Shown here: in pieces, positions 58,484 to 64,000 of the stretch
How positions within the stretch are numbered: the stretch's first letter is position 1
How the letters are laid out: every line of letters starts with the position of its first letter
Translations under genes and position numbers: made by a program
The notes under the pieces: generated by a model
What the model was told of the DNA's origin: nothing
Seen by the model: the letters and a program-made list of their open reading frames with translations, nothing else
Databases searched by the model: none
IMG/VR virus record: IMGVR_UViG_3300021085_002857
Span: 27,046 to 91,045 of that record
Origin: a virus
Reading direction: 5' to 3' (one strand)
Length of the DNA stretch: 64,000 bases

Positions 58484-58863
58484 TACAAAAAATGCATGTT
58501 AGCATTTTATTCCCATATAGAAATAATGCCTATAGTCCTAATGATGATTTAGCACTTATGGAAGATATAATGCAGAATGGAATTGTAGACCCTATAATTC
58601 TAGGTGTTGGTGTGTGGAGTAGAAAGGTTAGGTTAGATACAGGCAATCATAGGATATACTTGGCGCCTAAACTTGGAATTACACATTTGCCTGTAATTGC
58701 ACGTGTGCATAATTATTGTACTTTTGAGCCAGGTAATGGAGATCATAGTTATGACTGTCCATATATTACTCCAAAAAAGGAATGGCTTGACACAGATTAC
58801 TATGCCAAGCCTAGTGATGTTTTAGATATTATGGAAATATTAAAGGGTATGGAGATAGGCTAG
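58468..58863 (+). CDS. ParB/sulfiredoxin-like domain protein
   Basis: A 131-residue protein with a ParB-N-like pattern: IVDPIILGVG, then VRLDTGNHRIYLAPKLGITHLPVIARV, where the GNHR segment fits the GxxRxxA nucleotide-binding motif. Relatives bind or cleave nucleotides and DNA. The gene overlaps the radical SAM-linked oxygenase gene, and its end overlaps the convergent peptidase gene by 24 bases. Confidence 0.62.
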   Translation: MDRNLIQKMHVSILFPYRNNAYSPNDDLALMEDIMQNGIVDPIILGVGVWSRKVRLDTGNHRIYLAPKLGITHLPVIARVHNYCTFEPGNGDHSYDCPYITPKKEWLDTDYYAKPSDVLDIMEILKGMEIG

Positions 58864-59865
58864 TAAAATATCCTTAGTAGCCTGCAAATCTCGCTTGTCC
58901 GCCATTTCAGTAACAGTATGAATATATCTAGTGCCTACAGCTAGATTAATAGCTCTAGATCCTCCTGCTATTTGTTGGCCTCCTGCGGCATCTTGTCCGC
59001 CTCCACCAGAGGCTACCCGTTGCATTGGAATATCTTTTTCTTTGGCAATTGCTACAATTGTCTTTACTAATTCTTTATCTGATATCATACTTGCATCTCT
59101 AATACCTAAACAAAATCCTTCGCCTAGTTTACTAGTAGTTTTGTTTCCTGGTACCCCTGGTGTGTCACAAGCAAGTGTTACATCCAAACCAATTGTAATA
59201 TCAGGTTTTACATTATAAGATGCTGTTTTAGCACCACGCAGGCCTACTTCTTCTTGTACTGTGAATACAACGTAAAGATCAGTATGTCCATTAAAGTTAC
59301 GTAATGCTTCAATACCTAACCAACATGCAATTCTATTATCTAGTGCTTTACTAACAACTCTATGTTCTCCCAATTCTAGAAACGGCTCGTCCATGACCAC
59401 GTAGTCTCCAATTTCAATAACATCCTTGGTATCTTTGCCCATACCAATATCAATCATAAATTCATCTGGATTGGGTACTTTTTTTCTATCTTCTGGCTTT
59501 GCAAGATGCACAGGCAATCCTGCAGGATTCATTACACCTTTGTAATTGCCATTATCTGTACATACTAGTACCCTGCGAGAGAATAAATTTCTTGCGTCAA
59601 ATCCCCCTAGTGGTTGAACGTGTATAAATCCATCGTCATTAATATAATTTACAATAAATCCAATTTCGTCCATATGACAAAGTAGCTCTACTTTTGGTCC
59701 GTTTAATCCTGCTCCCCTACAATGCACAATTAAATTACCCATAGGATCAATTTCATGATCACACGGCAAGTCTTTAATTTCATCTAAGATAAGATTTCGT
59801 AAATTTTCTTCACTACCAGCAATGCCTGGCGTTTCACATAAGTTTTTTAATAATTCAATATTCAT
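58840..59865 (-). CDS. M42-family aminopeptidase
   Basis: A 341-residue peptidase with all M42 metal and catalytic positions: ELLCHMDEIG, SKALDNRIACW, VQEEVGLRGAK, IGLDVTLA and RYIHTVTEM. These enzymes remove residues from peptides as large complexes. In a phage it may recycle peptides from host protein or act on a modified product. It starts just after tRNA-Asp with AAAAGG upstream, so it may ride on tRNA transcription. The nearest alternative is another di-zinc peptidase of the same clan. Confidence 0.9.
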   Translation of the reverse strand: MNIELLKNLCETPGIAGSEENLRNLILDEIKDLPCDHEIDPMGNLIVHCRGAGLNGPKVELLCHMDEIGFIVNYINDDGFIHVQPLGGFDARNLFSRRVLVCTDNGNYKGVMNPAGLPVHLAKPEDRKKVPNPDEFMIDIGMGKDTKDVIEIGDYVVMDEPFLELGEHRVVSKALDNRIACWLGIEALRNFNGHTDLYVVFTVQEEVGLRGAKTASYNVKPDITIGLDVTLACDTPGVPGNKTTSKLGEGFCLGIRDASMISDKELVKTIVAIAKEKDIPMQRVASGGGGQDAAGGQQIAGGSRAINLAVGTRYIHTVTEMADKRDLQATKDILLAYLHTL

Positions 59866-59883
59866 ATTTTACCTTTTGTTATT

Positions 59884-59960
59884 TGGCGCGGTTGACGGGA
59901 CTCGAACCCGCGACCCTCGGCGTGACAGGCCGATACTCTAACCAACTGAGCTACAACCGC
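59884..59960 (-). tRNA. tRNA-Asp (GUC)
   Basis: Acceptor GCGGTTG/CAACCGC, anticodon stem TCGGC/GCCGA around CTGTCAC (GTC), T arm GCGGG/CCCGT, encoded CCA. Confidence 0.94.
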
Positions 59961-59982
59961 GTAGTTGTAATTTATTGTCACG

Positions 59983-60059
59983 TGGTAGAGACAAGTGGAC
60001 TCGAACCACCGACCTTTCGCTTATCAGGCGAATGCTCTAACCAACTGAGCTATGTCTCT
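59983..60059 (-). tRNA. tRNA-Ile (GAU)
   Basis: Acceptor AGAGACA/TGTCTCT, anticodon stem TTCGC/GCGAA around CTGATAA (GAT), encoded CCA. Confidence 0.94.
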
Positions 60060-60063
60060 ATAT

Positions 60064-60138
60064 TGGAGCGGGCGATGAGATTCGAACTCACGACAGTTTC
60101 GTTGGCAACGAAAGGCTCTACCACTGAGCTACGCCCGC
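60064..60138 (-). tRNA. tRNA-Gly (GCC)
   Basis: Acceptor GCGGGCG/CGCCCGC, anticodon loop TTGCCAA (GCC), encoded CCA. The stop codon of the 60129-60353 gene lies inside its 5' part. Confidence 0.94.
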
Positions 60139-60353
60139 TTAATAAATGCTCCTTCAGTACTTTGCATGGCACTTAAAATTTCGTCCCATTGTTCTGGTGA
60201 CATCAATACGTTTGTATATAAATCACTTTTAGCGTTGTACTGTTCTACTTTTACACTGTCTTCCATGAAGCTAATAATAATTTCTTCATGTCTTCCTGTA
60301 TCGTCCAATACACGTAGTTCAGTGTTATCAAAATTAAACTCTACAGTAAACAT
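60129..60353 (-). CDS. Small unknown protein ending inside a tRNA
   Basis: A 74-residue acidic protein (FTVEFNFDNTELRVL, then SPEQWDEILSAM). It starts at ATG 60353, overlapping the nuclease stop (TGATG), and its TAG is made of bases 8-10 of tRNA-Gly, so gene and tRNA share ten bases. No domain recognised. Confidence 0.65.
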   Translation of the reverse strand: MFTVEFNFDNTELRVLDDTGRHEEIIISFMEDSVKVEQYNAKSDLYTNVLMSPEQWDEILSAMQSTEGAFIKRA

Positions 60354-60787
60354 CAATTACACCATGATTCTTTTTTATCACCGTAATATTCTCTGGCAAA
60401 GCCTTTTTTAATTAATTGCTTTCTTAGACTCTTTCCGTCTATCAATATGTCACCTAATACTCTGCCACCAAATTTATCCCACTTGTAGATTCCAACCTTG
60501 ATTTCTTTAGCTGAATCAATAAGTTTAGTAGTAAATTTAGAGGCTTGTTCTCCACGAGTTGCTTCGCTATTACATTCAGCTCTCCAACTTTTTTCAGGAG
60601 TGTCTACTCCATATACTCTTATACTTAACTGTTGCTTTAAAGGTGCTGGCAAAAAATCTGCATTGAATACGACAGTGTCTCCGTCGATAATCCTAACAAC
60701 TTCAAAATCATAATATTTCATTTCAACTTCTTTTGCATGCACCATACTTGCAAATACAATTGATAATATAGTAATAAAAACTTTCAT
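60353..60787 (-). CDS. Secreted thermonuclease-like (SNase) protein
   Basis: A 144-residue nuclease with a signal peptide (FITILSIVFASMVHA). The SNase domain has VRIIDGDTVVF, IRVYGVDTPE, SWRAECNSEATRGEQASKF and GGRVLGDI; the Ca/active-site residues (D, E and two R) look present. It starts only nine bases after the tRNA-Ser 3' end, without a clear ribosome site; in-frame upstream codons cross the tRNA and are rejected. It may scavenge extracellular or periplasmic DNA. Confidence 0.82.
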   Translation of the reverse strand: MKVFITILSIVFASMVHAKEVEMKYYDFEVVRIIDGDTVVFNADFLPAPLKQQLSIRVYGVDTPEKSWRAECNSEATRGEQASKFTTKLIDSAKEIKVGIYKWDKFGGRVLGDILIDGKSLRKQLIKKGFAREYYGDKKESWCN

Positions 60788-60795
60788 AATGTATA

Positions 60796-60883
60796 TGGCG
60801 GAGAGGGTGGGATTCGAACCCACGGAACATTGCTGTTCATTGGTTTTCAAGACCAACGTAATCGACCACTCTACCACCTCTCC
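60796..60883 (-). tRNA. tRNA-Ser (UGA)
   Basis: Long-variable-arm tRNA: acceptor GGAGAGG/CCTCTCC, anticodon stem TTGGT/ACCAA around CTTGAAA (TGA), discriminator G, encoded CCA. Confidence 0.93.
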
Positions 60884-60892
60884 TTTCGCGTT

Positions 60893-60968
60893 TGGCTCCC
60901 TGTGCTGGGCTCGAACCAGCGACAAATTGATTAACAGTCAATTGCTCTACCAACTGAGCTAACAGGGA
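60893..60968 (-). tRNA. tRNA-Asn (GUU)
   Basis: Acceptor TCCCTGT/ACAGGGA, anticodon stem ATTGA/TCAAT around CTGTTAA (GTT), encoded CCA. Confidence 0.94.
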
Positions 60969-60978
60969 TCTTTCACCC

Positions 60979-61010
60979 AAAAAACCCTCAACTAAGTTAG
61001 TTAAGGGTTT
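60979..61010 (-). terminator. Hairpin with T-run between tRNA-Ala and tRNA-Asn
   Basis: On the minus strand AAACCCT and AGGGTTT plus TAACTAA and TTAGTT pair, followed by a run of T. It resembles an intrinsic terminator after tRNA-Ala, but could be a processing hairpin because tRNA-Asn has no obvious promoter of its own. Confidence 0.55.
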
Positions 61011-61018
61011 AAAAAGTT

Positions 61019-61094
61019 TGGTGGAGCCTAGGAGGATCGAACTCCTGACCTCCTGCTTGCAAAGCAGGCGCTCTCCCAGCTGAGCTAAGGCCCC
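61019..61094 (-). tRNA. tRNA-Ala (UGC)
   Basis: Acceptor GGGGCCT/AGGCTCC, anticodon stem CCTGC/GCAGG around TTTGCAA (TGC), encoded CCA. Confidence 0.94.
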
Positions 61095-61100
61095 AAACTG

Positions 61101-61301
61101 TTACTTGAAATATTTATCAAGTACTTGTAGTTGTTCTTCGTACTTTGCAATCTGTTCTATTTCAAGTTCAAGTGTTGTTACGATATCACTATGTTCTCCT
61201 ATACCAACCACTTGATGCAAATACACTTCGACATTTGCCTTGTGTTTTGCTATTTGGCCATCTGCATGGCTTCGTAATGCTTCTAGTAATTGTTGTCTCA
61301 T
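61101..61301 (-). CDS. Small helical protein, unknown
   Basis: A 66-residue coiled-coil-like protein (RQQLLEALRSHADGQIAKHK, then LELEIEQIAKYEEQLQVL). It lies between two tRNAs and ends six bases before tRNA-Ala. No family recognised, though similar small proteins occur in T4-like phages. Confidence 0.62.
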   Translation of the reverse strand: MRQQLLEALRSHADGQIAKHKANVEVYLHQVVGIGEHSDIVTTLELEIEQIAKYEEQLQVLDKYFK

Positions 61302-61490
61302 TTATTATCCTATATACTTATAATATTCTCTATATGTTTTCCTAGTTGTGTGCCTCTACACTGTCCGTTTTTATCTTCACAAATTTCCAAATTGGAAATA
61401 GAGGTGTTTCTATATTAGTTTTATCGTCTTTTTATGTCCTATAAGGCTAACCGTGGCCCTATGCGTGTTTATTAAGTAACAACCCTATCT
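61302..61490 (-). other. Untranslated gap of 189 bases
   Basis: No gene fits between the 61301 start and tRNA-Leu. On the minus strand TTTCCAA/TTGGAAA and CCTCTA/TAGAGG can pair, nested. It may be a leader of the 66-residue gene, trailer of tRNA-Leu, or an unannotated RNA. I see no known motif or strong promoter. Confidence 0.4.
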
Positions 61491-61575
61491 TGGTGCGCCT
61501 GGAGGGACTTGAACCCCCACGCCGTAAAGCACTAGAACCTAAATCTAGCGTGTCTACCAATTTCACCACAGGCGC
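61491..61575 (-). tRNA. tRNA-Leu (UAG)
   Basis: Long-variable-arm tRNA: acceptor GCGCCTG/CAGGCGC, anticodon stem CTAGA/TCTAG around TTTAGGT (TAG), encoded CCA. Confidence 0.94.
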
Positions 61576-61580
61576 ATTAA

Positions 61581-61656
61581 TGGTGCTCCCACACGGACTT
61601 GAACCGCGGACCTACTGATTACAAATCAGTTGCTCTACCAACTGAGCTATAGGAGC
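61581..61656 (-). tRNA. tRNA-Thr (UGU)
   Basis: Acceptor GCTCCTA/TGGGAGC, anticodon stem ACTGA/TCAGT around TTTGTAA (TGT), encoded CCA. Confidence 0.94.
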
Positions 61657-61676
61657 GTTATATACTGTTTTATTTA

Positions 61677-62210
61677 TCATTGTCCTACATTAACTCTAAT
61701 GCTTGACATAACTTTTTCATTATTACGATATTGCTTTTGGCTTACAAACTCATATCGGTAGTAGTCTAAAGAAGGTACTTCAACCACTGTAAGGTAACCG
61801 TCAATTCTACGTGTGTTTGATTGTACATACTCTGTAGAACATTGTTGTTGCTGTTGGTATCCAACAATAACTCTCTTTGACTTACCTTTGTCTGCACTGA
61901 TAATTCCGCCTAATACTGCGCCAGCAGCGGCTCCATTATCTTTGCCAGTAATACCTTTTCCTAATAGTCCACCAATAATCATTCCACCAAGAACGTCAGC
62001 ACCACTAGCACCACTACGTTGCGTTTGGCCATAAATTGGAACATCAACAGTTCTACAGGTCTGTTTAGGAACACTTGATACATCATTGCTGTAAATAGGT
62101 GCACTTTTAATAACAAATCCTTCTCTCTGGATAACTGTTGTACCTGCTACAGCGAATGAGCTTGTTAGCATGATTGTTGCAGTAAGGGCTGATAAAAATA
62201 ATTTTTTCAT
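61677..62210 (-). CDS. Exported glycine-zipper protein
   Basis: A 177-residue protein with a signal peptide (residues 1-22, SSFAVAG) and a glycine-zipper segment (GADVLGGMIIGGLLGKG, then GAAAGAVLGGII), as in SlyB/Rick_17kDa outer-membrane proteins. A Gln run (YQQQQQ) follows. It may alter the host envelope during infection. GGAGAAAGAA precedes the start. Confidence 0.75.
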   Translation of the reverse strand: MKKLFLSALTATIMLTSSFAVAGTTVIQREGFVIKSAPIYSNDVSSVPKQTCRTVDVPIYGQTQRSGASGADVLGGMIIGGLLGKGITGKDNGAAAGAVLGGIISADKGKSKRVIVGYQQQQQCSTEYVQSNTRRIDGYLTVVEVPSLDYYRYEFVSQKQYRNNEKVMSSIRVNVGQ

Positions 62211-62219
62211 TTCTTTCTC

Positions 62220-62507
62220 CTATGAAAGTTCTGGAAACATTTGTTTCACATAGTTGCGTACAATAATTTTAGTTTCACTATCTACATCAAAGACAGCTTC
62301 AGTAGGGCTACCTGTGCCTAGTACCAGTATCTCATCTTTTGCAAGTTGAAATAGTTGTCTTTTATTAAGTTGTTGTACCTTATTTAGATTAATATTTTGG
62401 TGCTTTATTGCACACAGAATATAATCTCCTACATCAGTAGCACTTAAAGGCACTTCTATTTTTGCATTGATACGCTTAACACCGTCAGCGTATTGAGTAG
62501 CTCGCAT
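62220..62507 (-). CDS. Unknown small protein
   Basis: A 95-residue protein starting at ATG 62507, ten bases after GGAG; the longer frame to 62561 would cross the promoter. Mixed helix and strand (KRINAKIEVPLSATDVGDYIL, NKRQLFQLAKDEILV). No domain recognised. Confidence 0.62.
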   Translation of the reverse strand: MRATQYADGVKRINAKIEVPLSATDVGDYILCAIKHQNINLNKVQQLNKRQLFQLAKDEILVLGTGSPTEAVFDVDSETKIIVRNYVKQMFPELS

Positions 62508-62543
62508 TTGATTTAAACTCCATCTTCTTTTAATTACACTACT

Positions 62544-62572
62544 AATATAACAGTAAGACACTTAGGTGTCAA
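62544..62572 (-). promoter_or_regulatory. Sigma70-type promoter
   Basis: TTGACA (62567-62572), 17-base spacer, TATATT (62544-62549) on the minus strand. The spacer has GACAC/GTGTC symmetry and shares GTCTTACTGT with the MoxR promoter. Confidence 0.72.
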
Positions 62573-62601
62573 GTAAAAAAGGTTACTTTTTTTAATTTTT
62601 T

Positions 62602-63513
62602 TTAGCTGGTTGCATATCCGTTATTACCAAGCACTTGTTGCGCCCAAGGATATTTAGGTAGTCCAGTTCTACTACCATTAGAGCCCCATGCTACTTTGGA
62701 TCCACGAATATCAATATGCGTAAATGTATTATATATTCCTATGGCTGTAAATCCACTATCAATTGCTGCTTGAATAAATTCTTGGCGTTGCTGTTGTGTA
62801 AGGCCGGTTTGTACAATATCAACTGCATTACCTTGCATGTGTTGGCTTTTCTTTGCTCCACCAACACTTGAATTATATTCTGGGCTTCTATAGCCACTTG
62901 TTACTGTAAGTGCATATCCTACAGTTTGGCTTAAATTTTCTAAATTAGATACAACCTGCGGCTTAACTCTAGTGTCTACATGAGATAACCATATAATATA
63001 TTGGCCGTCCTCGTTGCTAGGTTGTTCACTAGCTGTTTCTTCTACACCATCTCCTGTATCTGAAGCTGGTGCTGGAATAGGGCCTGCTTCTTGTGTCACT
63101 GGACTTATATTGTTACGTCTAGACGAAGATATACCTCCGTCCCCGTACTCCAAACCTTCTTGCGTAGGATCAGTCCAATCTTGGATCTCTACTTGTTCTT
63201 CTGGACTAATAAAAACAGGCCTACTAAACACATTAGTATTAATAGTGACAGCAACATCGCCCACAAATACATTACCACTTCCAGAAGCTGAATGCCCGCA
63301 AGTTGCATTGTCTCCTGCATTACATACTGCAATATTACCAACAAAAACATTTGCTGATCCTGCTATCATTGTAGGACTGCTATGGGGGCTTAGTCCATGC
63401 CCAGCCACATTGTCGCCATTCACTATAACTTCTTCATTATTTGCAAATACAGTTGACTGACTTGGAATTAAGTCGCCTCCTGCTGCATCGTTATCGCGAC
63501 ATATGCCTGGCAT
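62602..63513 (-). CDS. PAAR-repeat protein fused to an M15-type peptidase
   Basis: A 303-residue fusion. Residues 1-95 have PAAR-type turns (Gly/Asn-rich, NVFVGNIAVCN and NVFVGDVAVT) that cap phage spike tips. Residues 175-300 are an M15A-like domain with zinc ligands H225 and D232 (SQHMQGNAVDI) and H266 (FTHIDIRG). This would be a cell-puncturing tip with peptidoglycan-cutting activity, as in T4 gp5-type function. A low-complexity linker joins the parts. Confidence 0.83.
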   Translation of the reverse strand: MPGICRDNDAAGGDLIPSQSTVFANNEEVIVNGDNVAGHGLSPHSSPTMIAGSANVFVGNIAVCNAGDNATCGHSASGSGNVFVGDVAVTINTNVFSRPVFISPEEQVEIQDWTDPTQEGLEYGDGGISSSRRNNISPVTQEAGPIPAPASDTGDGVEETASEQPSNEDGQYIIWLSHVDTRVKPQVVSNLENLSQTVGYALTVTSGYRSPEYNSSVGGAKKSQHMQGNAVDIVQTGLTQQQRQEFIQAAIDSGFTAIGIYNTFTHIDIRGSKVAWGSNGSRTGLPKYPWAQQVLGNNGYATS

Positions 63514-63806
63514 TAAACTGTTACAATTCCTGTTGTTGCTTTGGTATACATGTCTGCTGCATCTTTTGCAGTTCTAACTGTAACCATAACACTATTTATT
63601 TGCACTTTATAACTAGACGTTGGATCAGTAGTAAACATAAAGGGTGCAAGTCCAACTCCGCCGCCATCGCCAGATACTAACATCATTGGTTTTTTAATCG
63701 TCATAGATGACGTTCCTTTTTTCTCCAGTCGAGCAATTACTTCTTCGCCGCTTGTTAATTTAATACTAATCACATCGCCTACTTCATAAGGCTTTTCAAT
63801 AATCAT
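63513..63806 (-). CDS. Unknown protein, possible Sm-like fold
   Basis: A 97-residue protein (VGDVISIKLTSGEEVIARLEKK, then SMTIKKPMMLVSG). The first half reads like an Sm/LSm-type beta barrel common in T4-like marine phages. Its stop overlaps the start of the PAAR-peptidase gene by one base. Function unknown. Confidence 0.58.
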   Translation of the reverse strand: MIIEKPYEVGDVISIKLTSGEEVIARLEKKGTSSMTIKKPMMLVSGDGGGVGLAPFMFTTDPTSSYKVQINSVMVTVRTAKDAADMYTKATTGIVTV

Positions 63807-64000
63807 AAGGTAAATCCTGTTCCGTTAAAATTTGTTGTTTCAATATAGGTAAGAAGTTGCTCATACCCACCAATATTATTTCCATTGATAAACACTTGTG
63901 GAAATGTTCGAGCTGTTGGAGCAACTTCCATTAAATCTTCTCTTGTAAAGTCTTCATCGAGCATTTTTGCTTCAAACTCAATATTCATTTTTTCAAGCAA
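63803..64000 (-). CDS. Glutaredoxin, C-terminal part (runs off the right edge)
   Basis: The last 65 residues of a glutaredoxin. FPQVFINGNNIGGYEQL is the conserved cis-proline and glutathione-binding segment. The CPYC active site should lie beyond base 64000 on this strand. Phage glutaredoxins usually reduce ribonucleotide reductase. It ends with an overlap into the next gene. Confidence 0.85.
   Translation of the reverse strand: MLEKMNIEFEAKMLDEDFTREDLMEVAPTARTFPQVFINGNNIGGYEQLLTYIETTNFNGTGFTL

Noticed and set aside
60892-61100. A coding region between the tRNA-Asn and tRNA-Ala genes
   Set aside because: The gap is filled by the hairpin with its T-run; no frame longer than a few codons fits.
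54545-61656. A phage integration site within the tRNA cluster
   Set aside because: The tRNAs are complete and CCA-ended, no integrase is visible and there is no repeated tRNA fragment; they look like phage translation genes.
1-64000. CRISPR array or insertion sequence
   Set aside because: No regularly spaced direct repeats, transposase motifs or terminal inverted repeats were seen.

Overview
The window looks like an interior segment of a large, AT-rich T4-type marine myovirus, most plausibly infecting an alphaproteobacterium such as SAR11; the host is inference. Phage evidence: a gp45-type sliding clamp, a 5'-3' exonuclease of the T4 RNase H/FEN type, a PAAR-peptidase M15 tip/lysin, twelve CCA-encoding tRNA genes, tight gene packing with ATGA/TAATG overlaps, many small T4-like-phage ORFans, and two promoter types: TTGACA-N17-TATAAT-like promoters and T4-late-type TATAAATA boxes.

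Layout. 1-9.8 kb: radical SAM enzymes, several with a twitch-type architecture, mixed with an amidinotransferase, two plus-strand oxygenase-like genes, a nucleosidase of the MTA/SAH (5'-deoxyadenosine) type and a secreted pseudoazurin. 9.8-18.8 kb: phage core and small genes, a MoxR ATPase/VWA pair, Smr protein, a CDGSH-like Fe-S protein and the exonuclease. 18.8-37.1 kb: MetK, SufE, DNA methylase, an LnmK-like protein, deazaguanine genes (QueE, FolE, QueD-like, TGT/DpdA-like), thymidine kinase, a 911-residue secreted subtilase, glycosyltransferase, class I aldolase, a nucleotidyltransferase-cupin fusion and the sliding clamp. 37.2-54.4 kb: a second accessory block with Fe(II)/2OG oxygenases, ferredoxin-NADP reductase, radical SAM enzymes, a glycine-betaine/choline-type permease and binding protein without a visible ATPase, an SDR/hydrolase/ATP-grasp group, and an operon of two B12-type radical SAM enzymes around three oxygenases and a peroxiredoxin-like protein that lacks its catalytic cysteine. 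54.5-61.7 kb: tRNA genes interleaved with plus-strand accessory genes, an M42 aminopeptidase, a secreted nuclease and an unidentified structured RNA. 61.7-64 kb: glycine-zipper exported protein, PAAR-M15 protein and a truncated glutaredoxin.

How it fits together. About eleven radical SAM proteins and nine to ten Fe(II)/2OG-oxygenase-like proteins share the segment with genes that could make SAM (MetK), remove 5'-deoxyadenosine (nucleosidase), support Fe-S clusters (SufE, CDGSH-like protein) and supply electrons (ferredoxin reductase, glutaredoxin). This suggests a phage-borne redox/radical tailoring capacity whose substrates cannot be read from sequence. Five accessory genes (starts 41703, 42795 minus, 54672, 55745, 56866) have a late-type box exactly five bases upstream of ATG. 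Because T4 late boxes lie at -13 to -6, this predicts leaderless late mRNAs. The clearest candidates for undescribed biology are this leaderless late-gene class and the 99-nt RNA at 56701-56799, which has a 20-bp closing stem, a possible internal pseudoknot and its own promoter, directly in front of a tRNA-Ser with the unusual anticodon ACU.
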